DNA of 64,000 bases from Luscinia megarhynchos (GCA_034336665.1 CM067570.1:20226502-20290501), one strand, 5' to 3'; positions 28,201-43,200 are shown, counted from the first letter of the stretch. The notes: generated by a model not told the origin, from the sequence alone. Made by a program: numbers and translations.

Positions 28201-31200
28201 AAAGCAGATGTAAGCATCATTTTTGCTTCTTTCCTTCCCCTGCCCTTTTTGTCAATAAATTGATGAAGAAAATTTATTGGTTATATCTATTAAAAAGCCA
28301 TTTTGTGAATGACACTCAGTTTATACAAAATTGAGAGTTTGCAGGCAGGCTTATTTGAATTAATGTCTATGGCTCTCTTTTCCACATCATTCTTGCAAAG
28401 ACCATACCCTCGCTGAGAGACTGACAGAGCTTATTTCATGCTTACATGATCTTTGTATAATATTTTTTCTGCCCTGGTCATAGATTAGCTGTGGTATCAT
28501 ATAGTCTTTTCACATTTAATATGATTATATTTATATGCTCATTTGACAAGTGGTCCATGTTCTATAGGTGATTTTATACACAAAAACTTCCAGACAATGT
28601 TTAATTATATATTCTATGCTTTACCCCTTTATAGTTCTGAAGAACCTAAAGCACCACAAAAGAAGGTAAAAAATTTATTTGTCCATTTTCTCAAGTGAAA
28701 TCTTAAGCACAGCAAATTCATAAGCATCTTCTCTTTAGTAATCATGGATATATGAGCTATATCTCAATTGTTATATTGAGAAATTGCTTTTAACATTGTC
28801 AAATTTTGCATTGATACTCTTTTTCCTGCCATTGATAAGAGGTGTATTGTAGTTCATGTGTACCACATGTTTATTCATACATTAATATGAGTCTTGATGA
28901 TTCATTTTCAGCACAAAGTTCTTCTGCAGCTGTTCAACACAAGTGATGACAGAGCACAGAAACGCCAGCCTATCAGGGGCAGTGATGAAGGTGAGTTTCT
29001 TCTCTGCTAAGTTTTCTTGAGCCACTGACATCTGTGTAAATTTATCTGTCTCAAAGAAAAAAAAAATCTAAAAATAAATGAGTGTACCTGCCTAGGGTTT
29101 TGAAGCCTGGCCTGAAACAAACTCTCTTTGCTTTTGCTAACCCACTCTTCTCCATTGTTGATTAGAGATGCTCCTGGTCTTTTCCCTTAGTTACTTGTGC
29201 TATCAAACACTGCTTCCTCAGAGGAAGATGTAAAAACCTTTAAAATAAGGAATGAACAGAACAGGGCAGAACCAACAGGACACTGTACTGCAGATAATGG
29301 CAATGCAATAAAGAGTGTAAGCTGAAGGTCATGTTTGAGCCTCTTTCTCCCTATGTAGTTTGAGCTAAAATGTACAGCTGTTCCTTTGCAAGGTAGGAGT
29401 GGAGCAGATAATGTGCCATGGACCATGGATCTAGAATCTGAGAATCTAGGCACACTGCCTAAAAACTAAAATCTGCTGGTTTGCCCTATTGCTGTTGTTT
29501 GATTTTCTGAAGAGGTTAAGGTAAAATTTACAGCAGCATATCAGAATGTCATTTTTAGATTATTGATAAAGTACTCTTAATGGTTTTTTTGTGGAACTTC
29601 ATCACCTAAAACACCTGCTTCTCCAACATGTTTGATATTAAAGGTTAGCTCTTGCTAATGAACAGCAGTAAAAACAAGGTAACAAAATTCAAGGTCATGT
29701 AGCTGAGAAAGCTGGTGGCATAAATCAGACCAATAGAAGAACCATGTTAAAAGCTGGAACTAATCATATATGAACAGCAGACATCCTGCCAGTCATGCAG
29801 CTTCTGTTGCCCATAGTGGTGTTTCTAGGCCTACAAAGGGGGAAGCTGCCAGGGAAATACTACCTCTTGTGTCTGTCCTGCCAGGCAGAACTGCTCTTTT
29901 CATATGGCTCCTCCTTTCTCACTCATAGGACAGGCAGCTCACTGAACACTGAAAATCCAAAATCCAAAACTCTGGGAAATCAGAGATTTCTGTACTAGAA
30001 ACTGTAGAGCATCTGAGGAATGGGGAGCTATGTATTATTTATTGTTTCTTTGTCTCATTTGTGAGGGGTGGTTTCTGAAGTGACAACAACTGTGCAATGT
30101 TTTTTTCTCTAGTTCTGTTTAAGGTGTACTGCATAGACCAAACCTACACCACTATCCGTGTGCCAGTGTCATCTTCTGTGAAGGAAGTGATCAGTGCAGT
30201 AGCAGACAAGCTGGGCTCTGGAGAAGGCCTCATCATAGTAAAGATGAGTTCAGGAGGAGGTACTGTACTTATATCATCTTGAACACTCCTCAGTTATGGT
30301 GAAGCAGAATTTTTGCAGGGATTGAAGGATTAGTTCAGTCAAGGTTTTATACCCATGTGCATGTTTAGGTCTCACATAAGTCTTAATTGAGAGGCAAGTC
30401 CTTCCTCTACCACAGGCACAGACCAGCTCACATAGGATGCAGGACCAGTGGAGAAGCTGCTGTATTTGCATGTTGCAGAGCACAGCTACCCTGATTTTCC
30501 TTCCCTGTTAGACTTGTAAGAGCTTTTTAACAAGAGAAATAGCAGGTAAGTGTGGATAAATAAATTAATGGTAGACTCAGGAGTCAGTAATGTCAGAAAA
30601 CACTGCAGTGCAAATATTGTGGCAGTGACTGCTCTGTCTGCAAACCACTACAGAGCAACTTAGTGCCAAACACACTGACCTAGTGTTTGCAGAGGGTCAG
30701 GGATCAGGGCCCCCTCTAGGCTGTGGAAATGTGAGAGTAACTGGAAGGATGAATTCTTCTGGAGAATTGGTGTTGCTCAAGAGCTTTGGTTGAGTATGAC
30801 TGTGTGGAAACACGCAGAGGTAATGAGAGCTGTGTTGAAAAGCATTTTTGCAAACAGTGGTGCCTGCCAGAAATGGCTCACTTCCTGAGAACCGGCACCA
30901 GGCAGCTTTACTTTTGGCAGCTGAAGCAATTTTTTATTGTCAGATTTGCTGACCACCAACATATGCTGGAAGAGACTGTTTTGTAAGTTACTTCATTATC
31001 TTTTCTTTACCTGTGATGTGGTGCTCTTTTAGAAATGTTGTTGTAATGCATTTCCATCACCTCCTTGAGCAGTTACTGTCTTCCAGAGAAATTTCTCTTA
31101 ACAGTTCTCTAAATGCTTACAGCTCAGCAGTGATTGAATGGATTCCCTAATTAGGCTAAACTTTTGCAGGTAGTTTAGCATCACAGACTTCTTTACCTGT

Positions 31201-34200
31201 CTGTGCAGTTTGGGACTGGGATTGTGGTTCTGTAGGAGACTGGTTTGGGCTGAGTTTATCGTATTTCTTCACTTCAGTAAAGAGGACCTTGCTGTCTTCT
31301 ATTCTGTATCCTGAACATTGGATTACTGGACAAAATTTATTCCCAGAAGGGTGATATGTGCAGCTGGTGGATCAATCCTGGTGAAAATCCTCTCTATGTA
31401 TAAATTTGTTCCATTTTCACAGAAAAGGTTGTGCTCAAGCCTCACGATGTTTCGGTGTTCACCACTCTCAGCGTTAATGGCCGGCTGTTTGCTTGCCCTC
31501 GGGATCAGTTCGATTCGTTGGTATGTATGTGTGCAGTGCTCAGGAGCATCAGGGCTTTGGTTTAGTTGAGCACCTGGCCCTTTTTGCAGTATTCACACTT
31601 CAGATAAAGCTAATGGAAACACTGGCAACAAAGGGCTTGCCACACTGCGATAGGATGAGCCCTGAAAATAAAACAAGCTAATGTTATACATAAATATATA
31701 AATATATATGTTATATATGTCCCTAAAGCAGACCAGAAATCCATCCATCCATCTGATCCACAGAACAGTACTCTTACTGTCACACATTTAGGAAAAGCTG
31801 AGTATTGCCACCAAGACCTGCAGTAATTCTTCATTACAGACTTATCTCTTCAAAGTCATAGAGATATATTTTCTAAGATAGTTGTTACCAGTTAAAACAT
31901 TCTAGAGATTTGATTCTAGCAGTAAATTCCTTAAATTTTTTTATTTCTCATCCCCATAAAATACTGTGTCAAAATCTGAGATAATTCCAAGTAGAACCAC
32001 AGAAAATATTCCTGGTAGAAAGTCTGTTTTTTTCTTAGGTAGAATTGCTCATAAGTACTTACAGTTTATACAGTCATTCTAGCAATCTCCATGGGGTCTG
32101 CTTTTATAGAGTTTGATTTGACTGTACTTTTTGTTCCTTTTATTTCATTAAAAACAAATGTCATTGCCAAGTCATGTCAGCATGAACTCTATTACTCCCA
32201 GCCTTGTTTCAGCCTCCTGTATGCTTTTAACAAGCCACTTAGTATGTATGCCTGATTTCTTTTATGGATATGGTAAAATCTATGCTTTGCTGCTGCTTTC
32301 AATTTAGCAACCAGGGAATGCACATCCAGCATATGTAGTTCCATGCAGAGATACCTCTTGTTCAGCTTATTAAATTCTGGTGTTCCCTTAAGGTTAATTA
32401 ATCCTGCCAAGTAGGTACCCTCATGGGGCATGCTACTGTAAAGCAGGGGTGTTGCATTAGTGCAACTGTGCTGGGTATGGCTCTGCATTGTCTGTGTACA
32501 CATAGCTTTGGCAGCAAATTGTCTTGGCTTTCCATGTCTTTTCCCTGTGCTATTTGCCATGTGTCAAGTACTCAGAGTGCTGCAGGGAGCTCTAAGATAC
32601 AGGGCTGCAATGTGCTACTTTTCATCAACTAGACTGAATTCAGTAAGAATTAGGGAAGTACATTCAGCACCTTAAGAATGGTCCTCAGCATTGCATAGCA
32701 AATTACAACCCCTTATCAGCTGCATTTTTTCAACGAGGTATAAATGAATAAAAAAAGGTTACAACCGTAGCTGTCTGCCAGTTTAATCCTTTCACATTCC
32801 AGTTTCTGGCTGCTTCCTGTTCATGAACATTTATCCACATTATATTTGGCCATTCCCATGTGAAAATTGTTCTGGGTAGATGAATTTTCAAATATGCTGT
32901 GAGTTTGCATCTAAGTGCTTCTTTCCTAGCCTTGGAAAATATGTGTTTGTTATGGTAACAGCTACGCTGTGTTCATCTCCAAATGGGGGAAAAAAGATGT
33001 TTTTCAATCTGTAGGCAATTCTCTTTCCACAGATTTCCACAAGTCAGAATTTTCTACAAAAAGCTCCTGTACTTTTATTTCATATGTTATCATAAACTAA
33101 AGAAATTTTGTGTTTGTTCAAATCCCAATTCAAAGCAATCTGCAGTTATTTGTCATATTAATGGCCACTCTGGATTTTTTTAGAGAATACTTTTCTACTA
33201 TTTTTTTCAAATTATAGATGAAGCTTGCATGGTGATAATATTCATGATTTAGTTAAGTAACTTTTAGTTAGTTTGTATGATGATGATGATGATTGAAAGA
33301 AAAGTTTTCCCTAGAGCACAAAGCAAGAATTCATACAGCTCCTACACACGATGTGTTACTGAGAAAGCACTTTGACATAATAATCCAATCAGACTTACTT
33401 CTATTGCTAATATATTACCCGTATATAAAATAGGATTCACTTAGGCTCATTTCTTACATTGCAGCATCTAAACATGGTGTGTTAATCCGGGGTGTGCTGA
33501 GCAAGGAGCCTGCTGCCAGTGCTCCATCCCTAGGCGTCCAGGGGCGGTGGGAGCCGGGGCTCGTGTGTGAGCCCTGCCCTCTCCCGGGAGCAGCAGCAGC
33601 GACCCGCGCGTTCAGCGCCCCTGCGGGAGCCTCACCCTCGCTTCGCCAGAAGTGTTCTGTGCTTGGTTCTTTCTCATAAGGCTGTGTGTACGTCATTGTA
33701 ATCGGCCTAGCCAGGAATTTGCAATCACAAATTGTGCATCGAATTTGTGTGCTGTCAAAGAGAAAGTGTGAGGTTTATTCCATAAGTGATCAGAAGATCC
33801 TGCATGCTAGATGTAATAATTCTCATTATTAGAATCAGGAATATGTAAAAGTATTTGGCTTGTCCTTGGTGGCCTAGTTATTTGTGTATGTGAAAAAGGA
33901 AACATAGAACTTATTTTGGAAAGACCTGTGCTCCTAAACAAACACACATGCTTTTGTTAGCACAAGGTGTATTATAGATTCAATTTTTAAAACAATGTTA
34001 AATATAACACTCTGAGAACAGTCTGGTTTATTTCCTTAGAGTGTCTCTGAAGAGCTTTCAGAATTTTCCTGACTCTCCTGTGCATACTGGATATTGATTT
34101 TGCACAGGGCTTTTCATTTCCGAATACCTGCCTGTGATTAAAAGCAAATTTCAGTTTTACTATTAGAAATATGATTAGGAAAGTCGTCACACTGAAAAAA

Positions 34201-37200
34201 AAATATTAGAAACATAATGGAATGAAAGCACCAACCATACTATTTAGCATGTCTAAAATATTTTTATAATATTTTCCTGTTTTTAGGCACCATTGCCAGA
34301 ACAAGAAGGACCATCTGCTGGTACAGTAGGAACATTTGAATTGATGAGTTCCAAAGACTTAGCACATCAGATGACAATTTATGACTGGGAGCTCTTCAAC
34401 TGTGTGCATGAGGTATGAGGATCTATCTATTCAGCAGGTTAGAATCTATTGGAAGGTGTATAACTGTGCATTGTAGGTTTTGGCATTATTTCCAAAACCT
34501 TCTCTAATCTTGATTTTCAAAAATTATCCAATAAACCACCTACAAGTTTTGAAAGTGTAAGACATTATTAATTTTATGGGCAAAATAGAAAAATAAAGTT
34601 AGACTTCTTCTGAACATGTGCTGCTTGTTGAATTACTTTTATTTGTTTTAAGCTGTTTATATATAATCTATAGTTACACTTTTACTATGCCTCAGCTATT
34701 TTATACTGGATTTGTAACCTGAATCCTTCTTATCTATGCAGGTAGAAATGTAAACTGCAGAGCAAGTTTCGGCTAGATACTTACCTCATCATTCTTAGCC
34801 TCTTTCCTCTGTCCAAGAAACACAACTTAAAAAAAATTCCAAACTGTTTTCTCTTTCCTAGCTGGAATTGATCTATCACACTTTTGGAAGGCACAATTTT
34901 AAAAAGACCACAGCAAATCTGGACCTGTTTTTAAGAAGATTCAATGAAATTCAGTTCTGGGTGGTCACCGAGATTTGTCTTTGCTCTCAACTCAGCAAGC
35001 GAGTTCAGCTGTTAAAGAAATACATTAAGATAGCAGCCCAGTAAGTATGCACTCATATGGGAGCTGGAAGTGAGGTTCAGTATAGTCAGTGTGTTTTTAT
35101 TTTCTGTTTTCAGACAGCCACACAGAGTAGAGGTTAAAGCATTCTGTATTTGGTAATTCTGTTTATTTTCTTATAGGACTGTATAGAACCTTGTTAATAT
35201 ATATTCTTCTTTCCTGTGCTACTCTCCATTCTCCTTGATCTGTGATCATGTTTACACATCAAATTTGTGGGAAAATATATTTCAATTCATTAGGAGAATC
35301 CTTCATTTACCTTTCCATACATTGGCAAATATTAGTACATTAATTAGTAAATATTAAAATTAAGCCTAATTTTCCTGAGAACAGAAATGTTTCTGGTGCT
35401 GCTCAGGACAACCCCTCTCAGAATTGCCCTGAGCAGGAAAAGCAAGAGGGCAGAGTAAAGAGGTGTAGCATGGACATGGTGACCCACATGTTACTTCCAT
35501 TCTCTTTGGGATTTGCAGCAAGTTTGCTGATGACACAAGGTGTAGGGTCCTGCATCTGGGGAAGAGTAACCCCAAGTAGCAGCACAGGTTGGGGGCTGAC
35601 CTACTAAGGAGCAGCTCTGCAGAGAGGGACTGGGACTGTTGGTAAATGACAAGGTGACCCTGAGTTGGCAGTGGGCCCTGGGGGCCAGGAGAGCCAGTGG
35701 GATCCTGGATGCATCAGGAAGAGTGTGGCCAGCAGGTCAAGGGAGGTGTTCCTCCCCCTCTATTCAGCCCTGATGAGGCCACATCTGGAATACTGTGCCC
35801 AGTTCTGGGCTCCTCAGCACAAGAGAGACAAGAAGCTCCTGGAGATGGTCCAGTGGAGGCCATACAGATGATATGGGGTCTGGAGCATCTTTCATAGGAG
35901 GAGAGCCTGCAAGAGCAGGGCCTGTTTAGTCTAGAGAAAAGTAGACTGGGAGGAGATCTCATCCATACATTCAAATATGTTGAAGGGTGGTGCCAAGACA
36001 ATAGTTCCTTTTCAGAGGTGCCCAGGTAGGATAAGGAGCAAGGGCCTTAAACTAACACAGACTTTCACCTCAGCATAAGGGATAACTCTGTGTTGAGGGT
36101 GGCAGAACAGGCTGCCCAGGGAGTTCATGGAGTCTCCCTGTCCATAGAGACATTCAAAACCTACCTGGACACATTCCTGTGTCACCTGGTCCAGGTGGCC
36201 CTGCCTTGGCAGGGGAGTAGGACTGGATGATCTCCAGAGGTCTCCTCCAACCCTAACAATTCTGTGATTCTGTGATTTTTTCCTAATACTTTTGTTTTAA
36301 AATGCAAAATATGAATATCCTCTTTTGTTACTAAGTGCTGGGTCTGAGGTTGGATAGCAGGCATTCTTTCTGTCTTCCTTTATTCCTATCCAAATTTAAA
36401 CTGTTTGGAACTTTCATGCCAGGGATGTCAGCCTTGACTCCCGAAAGTCAAGAGCAGGGCAGTGACTGACTTCAGAGGGAGCAGGGGTATATCCATGCCT
36501 TGCATAGGTACAGATTTTTATCACTGTTACACTCTGCCTCCCTTTCCAGCTCATGGTGTATTTATTGCATTCATTGCTGTCTGAAAAAGAGTTTGCTGAG
36601 GTTTGTAGTGTTTGTCTGCACTCTGGGCATTGTAACTAGAAGCCTTTCGGCAGTTCTACCAACAGAGATGTTGTTACTTGCAGTTAAACCAAGCTTTCAG
36701 CTTTTTTTCATCATTAAATGGAGTTGTGCAAAGAAAGAGATTCCTACCGCTGTTGTGATGCTGCCCTCCTCCCAGTTAGTAACTGCACATAGCTGAAGCC
36801 TGTGTTCACATCAAAACTGGGGATCAGTGTGGCTCCTCCCTCCAGCACACCCTGCTCTGCAAGTACCAGCTTCCTTCTGGGAGCTGCTTTGGGCCCTGCA
36901 GTTGGATTACAGTTGGTCAAAGCTGAAGATTTTAAAAATCTGGTGGCGGGCATGCAGGATCAGTTTTATATTTAGGGCAGAGGACAGAATTTACCTCTTT
37001 AAGTTTCTAAAAATACACACATATTCCATTATGTCACTGCACAGCCCGGGAGAGGGAAGCAGCTGCCGGCCTGGCAGGCTGTGCCCAGGAGAGGGCAGTG
37101 GCACCCACACAGACGTCGGGGTCTTTCCTAATCTCCGGCATGAAACGGGAAAATGTTCAAACGTGGTCATTAAGATACAATAGTAATTTCCATAAACACT

Positions 37201-40200
37201 TGAAATCAAGTATCCTAAAAATTACAGTTAAATATCTCCTTAATAAACCGCCCTAGCCTGTGAGTTCCGCGGAGTCATGGGTTTAGTCTTGTGCTATTTA
37301 CAACAGCCTGACAACCTCCTGTTTACTTCCATGTTTCTGGTATCACTACAATGCTAAAAATAAATAGCTAAAAGCGGCCTGCTCTGCTGGGTCCTCTTTG
37401 TCTCCTAAAAGCAGAGAAAAAAAAGCACAAGATTCTCCTCTGTACAAACCAAGGGGGCAGGTTTAATTCCAGCCGCTGGAAAGGCGCTGGGAAGTTTTGC
37501 CAGGCTGCTGCCCTCTGTGCAGTGCTGCCATGGTAACAGCTGCTACACATGCACTAAAACAAACACAAAGTGCACCGAAGTTAGAGGGGAGAAAAAGCCC
37601 AGACCTTGAAGCAATATCTTTGAGGAAGTTTTGCCTGTGAAGATCCTTGAGGCCTAATGAGAACTTTACCCTACCTAGAAGTACTAGACTCATTAGAAAA
37701 GTGTTCAGGGAGACCAGCTCAGTGCTGCACTATTAATCTTAGGCATGACTGGTGGTAACGAGATGCCTTGCACGTACTCATTTTCAAAGATAACTGCTAC
37801 TGAGAAGCTTTTTTCAGTTCTGTGGCTTGGGGTGCAGATATCATTGCAGAAGGCACATCATTCTGTCTGCCACCCCATGCACCCTTGATGTGTGCTCCCT
37901 GTCTGTGCAGGAAGAGCAAGGCCAAGTGCTGGCTCCAAGTGCTGTGCACATGTGCTTTCAGTTCCAGGAGCCAGTGCCACTTTAGCATCTGCTGGGAAAG
38001 GATGTAGAGGTTACCAGGTTTACCCTGCCCTAATTTATTCCTAATCCTGTCATGGGCAGTGGACAGATATCCCTTATGGATTTACTCATGCCTAGGGAAG
38101 AGGTTATCACTGACAGCCTATCCTGTCTGCTTTTCATCTTTATTTCCCCTCAGATCCACTAATGAGGCACTCCCTGACCTGGAGCAGTAGATTGAGTTGG
38201 TGTAGCTTTTGCATTTCAGTTTATTCTTTCTACCCTTGCTCACTGTTGCTAATCTGATGTGGGAGAATTTGTATGAGGAGCTCTGCCAGAAGATCTGAGA
38301 GGGCAGCAATCTCCCAACAGAGAGACCAGCATTTGGGAGAGATCATTTATTAACATGCTCAGTGTTCACACGCTGCCAACACAAGTGAGGCCAAGACCTA
38401 AAGGACTCACCCACTCAATGTATCCAGGTCCAGAATGGAGGAGAATGTAAAATGGAGGTACAGAAAAAATAAAATGGTGTGGATGATGGAGAATAGGATG
38501 ATGTGGCAATTAAGGAGTCAAATAGTAGGATGAGATTATTGTACTAATTTTGTCTGAAGCTAAGGATACCTCAGAGGAGCTAAGAGATTTGATGATGAAT
38601 TTAAAAAATGTGAGAATCATAGATTGAATCTTGTTAGAGTTTTCTTGGTAAATCACAGAATCATAGAATATTTTGGGTTGGAAGGGACTGCAAAGATCAT
38701 CAAGTTCCAACCCACTTGCCATGGGCAGGGACACCTTCCACTAGACCGGGTTACTTTAAAGCCCCATCCAGCCTGGCCGTGATCCCTTCCAGGAACAGAG
38801 CATCCACAACTTCTCTGGGCAAGTAGTTCCAGTGCCTCACCACCCTCACAGTAAAGAATATCTTCCTAATATCTAAACCTGTCCTCTTTCAGTTTAAGGC
38901 CATTGCCCCTTGTCCTGTCCCTCCACGCCCTTGTCATAAGTTCCTCTCCAGCTTTCTTGTAGGCCCCTTTATGTACTGGAGGGTGCTCTGGGGGCTCCCT
39001 TGGAGCTTTCTCCAGCCTGAACAATGCCAGCTCTCTCACCCTGTCTTCATAGCGGAGGTGCTTCAGTTCTCTGATCCTCTTTGTGATCCTCCTTTGCACT
39101 CACTCCAACAGATCCATGTCCCTCATGTGTTGGAACACATGCAGAGCTGGACACAGCTCTGCAAGTGGAGTCTCACAAGAACAGAGGGGGAGAGTCACCT
39201 CTCTTGACCTGCTGGCCATGATGCTTTTGATGCAGCCCAGGACACAGTTGGCTTTTGGGGCTGTAAGCACATATTACCAGCTCATGTAAGATTTTTGTCC
39301 ACCAGCACCCCCAAGTACTTCTCCCCAGGGCTGCTTCAGAGTGTGGTGAAGTGCTAACACCTTGGTGAAGAGGTATCTGCAGGCATGCTGGCCTAAATTC
39401 AGTCACTTCTAAGCTAGATGCCTGGGTTCAGCTCTCTTAAGTCATAAGAGGGCTCATAAGTACTGCTCTGACTGATCTATACAACTTAAATCTGGCCCTT
39501 TGTGTTTCAGCTGTAAAGAATACAAAAATTTGAATTCTTTTTTCGCTATTATTATGGGACTGAGTAATGTTGCTGTGAGTCGTCTCTCATTAACGTGGGA
39601 GGTAAGTTTCTGCTAAAATCCTATTCCAGGAAGTTTGATGAGGACTTGTGCTTTTAGTTAGCAAAAACATGAGTTTGGCCTTTATTACTGATGAAGCTAG
39701 ATCTACTAATTCAGCTCCTGACCATAAGCCTTAGCTAAGACTGGCAGTATTTATTAGTAAGGCAGTATACTACACCCATGGATGTGCTGAATACTCACAG
39801 GAGTTAACAAGAGTGACAACAGCAGCTCCTATTGCTGAGCTAAACTGCCCAACATGATGAGCAAGCTAGCCAGCTAAGCTCTTTGATCAGCCCATCCTCT
39901 GTGTGCCTTTACTTTACTGGTGGTTCAGTGAGATCACTCCATGATAATTCTCTTAAATTCATCTCTGTTTATGCATATTATTTTCTGATCGCAGAGACTC
40001 TGTTGCCCTGTTAAAATGTGGGTTTGTCCTAACCAGTTCTGGTTTTCTCTCTGACATGCATTTCCATGCTTACTGTCAGTTTGGTCTTCATTCTCAGAGC
40101 TTCCACCTTTCTCTGTGGCTTTGCTCTTCTGTATATAAGTGTATAAAAAAGGTGCAGTGTCCAGCACAGTGTAACAACTGAGAACATACTGGTTATCAAA

Positions 40201-43200
40201 AGCAGTGCAGATTTAAATGTGCATGTATTTTGTTCATTCAAAATTCAGAATAATTAGCATGACTGAGGTTATTGATGCAGCTGAGAGCAAAATTTGAACA
40301 CCTTTAAAAATGTGCTTTAAAACAGGAGATGAGACTAACACATCTGAGAGTACACCAGTCTCATTTTCAAAAGTACATATATCATATACAATCAGTGCTA
40401 CAGGCAAAGATTTTCAGTTTCTCAAAATTCTCTGACCCTTTATTTGTGGCTACTGAGAGGAGATGGGAGAGCTGAGACAGTACAGGACTAGAGAAGAAGG
40501 AATTAAATGTATATACTGCATACAGCAATCTGAAATGGGCATCTGAGTGGGGTGGGGCACAGATCATTTGTACGTGTGGAGGATCAGCTTGAAATCAAGG
40601 AAATGTTGTCACACTCAGGTTCTGTAGAGCAATTGGGTTATCCAGAGAACTTCTGCAATTTGATTTTTAGATACATACAGAAAATGCATAAAGACAAACA
40701 GACCAAGACCCGATTTTTATTCTGTATTATCATGCATTTACATTAGTTGCATTCAGAAATTAGATATTTGCAGGTGCAAATGTCCAATTATACCACTTAC
40801 TTCACAAATACCTAATCCACATGCATATGCAAACTAGGCACACAGTTGTTGACACACATCATTAAAAATTAAGCCCTTGCTGTGGCACAGTGTAAATAGC
40901 TTGCTAGGGTACACACTCCAAATGTAGAAAGTATTGCAAAAAATCATTTCTGCACTATAAAGTCTCCATTAATTTTTAATGCTATCCACTGCTAATAGTC
41001 CGAAAAATTCAGCAAATACAGAGAAATTTCTTACTAAAAATAACTGACATATTCCAATTGTACCTAAATTACAGAGATCTCCGAAACCAGTTTATAACAT
41101 ATCTTACAGTTTTTATAGTAAAGTTATTTAATCTGTATAACATAATATGAGGGGGATAGAAAGTATTTGGTAAGGCCTATCTCATCTCAATCATTGCATG
41201 ATCAACTGACCATTATTTATTTCTGTAGATATTGTGGACTGAAAAAAATATTCATTAATTTGTACCCGAGAAAGTGATAGAGCACTTTTGCTGCTAAGCA
41301 TGTCAAGAATTTTGCCAATAAATGCATCACCATGAGCAAAAAACCTCCTGGAAGTACCCAGGCATGGCTATGAATGTTTGCAAGGGCAGTTCATCATAGG
41401 TATGAATAACTAAGCTGATCTGCCCCTATGCAAGCTGTGTGTAAATTATATTTTCAGATAGGCTATAATCAGGAATGTCCTGAAAGCAGTCACATGAATT
41501 TCCACTTATATTCTGAATTCAGGGATTGCTATATGAGCCAAACAAAAATCTGAATCTAAACATCCCAAAGGACTAAATTCAAGTCAGGGTTTAAATCAGG
41601 ATCCAGGTTTCATGGCTGGTCCCGTCTCTATTTTTAATCTGGTTGCTAGGAAACATGTTGTATTTTAGATTAGCACATTGTTAGAAATATCTGGCAAAAA
41701 AAAAAAAGCACTTTCCTGACTTAGGGCGTTGTAGAAGGAACTAGCATTTACAGTAAAATTACTGCACTGATCGGCTTTAATTAAGGTTTGCTATTTTTGT
41801 TTTTATTAACAGAAACTCCCAAGCAAGTTCAAGAAGATCTATGCAGAGTTTGAAAGCTTAATGGTGAATAGCAATAGATCCCTTATTCTATGCACAATCT
41901 GAGATAATTCTGTTTCTGATTTGAATTCCTTGATTCAGAACGTTTTATATGTCCTTGTTTGACTTTAAGAAGTTTATGATCCCATTTTAGAGCTGCTAAA
42001 ACAAGTATGTATGACTAATAAATTATACTCTTAGGAACCTACTCTGAGAGAACTTATGTACCACTCAAAGTTAATCTGGGAACTCAGAAAAGCTTTATCA
42101 CATGTTTTCCAATGGGAAATTCTATTTTTCAGCCTGGATTTTTCCAGGCAATACATTTTAGTGCTACGATATATGCAAAACTGGATCTGCAGCTGTAAGG
42201 AGGGAGGAAAAAATGTGTGGTTTCTTTTATGAAGAATGTTTTTATAATCATATCTTACCTCACTATTTGGTGTGAAAAGATGTTTGTGTTTAATGGCTGT
42301 ATTCTCATCATGTAACCAGTCCAGGAGAATGATAAAAGGTGTCTGAATTTACAGATGCACTTTTAAAGTCACAGGAAAAAATTATGTTTTTAATAAATGC
42401 CATGACATCTAAATGAATGCATATAGTGTCTTGATACATATAATAATACATATTGGTAATTATTTGATTTCTCTTTTTTTGTAAGGATCCATCAAGAAAC
42501 CATAGGGCCTACAGACTAACTGTAGCTAAATTGGACCCTCCAATAATTCCTTTCATGCCGCTGCTTATAAAAGGTAAGCTTGGATGTTACCAGAATTATT
42601 AACTTGAAAGCTATTTGTCAAATATCTGAAGGGTAAGACTAGCAGCAAGAAAAAGCAAAAATCAATCTCAGTGTGAGGTATGATCTTTTTCCATTGTGAA
42701 AAGCACAACACAGAGACAAGAAAAACTGCTTTTGTACATCTGAATATCGTACCTCAATTTTATTAGTCTCAGAAATGCTGCAAATTAAAACCTAAATGTT
42801 TTACATTTACAGCTGCTACAATTTTGTAAGATAAAACATTCTGCTGGTTTGTATTGCCATGATTCAGAAATGGGCTTTTATGTGTCTTTTATTTCTCTAC
42901 AGACATGACGTTTACTCATGAGGGAAACAAGACATTCACTGACAATCTAGTAAACTTCGAAAAAATGGTATGTATGGCATATTTGAAAGAAAACTTAAAA
43001 AGACCTCCCTGTTCTCCTCTTCAAGGGTGAATTTCTCAACAGTGACTTCCAGGGCTAGAGAAAATGAAGGCAGGACCAGGACCTGGCAAAAATAGCCTGC
43101 ATTGTACACAGAGCCTGGGGCCTCTGGTTTTCTGGAAAGCCTCACAGAGGTAGAGAATAAACTGCCCACTAAGCCATGCACAGCCAAAATGTTTCCTAGG

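Larger units (their letters stand above)
35041..39510 (+). other. RAPGEF4: Intron 19; two CR1 copies and a candidate enhancer block
   Basis: 4,470 nt. It contains a + strand CR1 (~35,510-36,277), a CpG-containing unique block (~36,800-37,650) and a - strand CR1 (~38,655-39,340) that ends about 170 nt before exon 20. Confidence 0.8.

Noticed and set aside
33479..33679. 66-codon open frame across the CpG-rich patch
   Set aside because: Composition-driven frame with no known match. Open frames on both strands are expected in GC-rich DNA.
38866..39099. 77-codon - strand open frame as a gene
   Set aside because: It is the C-terminal remnant of a CR1 reverse-transcriptase frame inside a truncated LINE, not a host gene.
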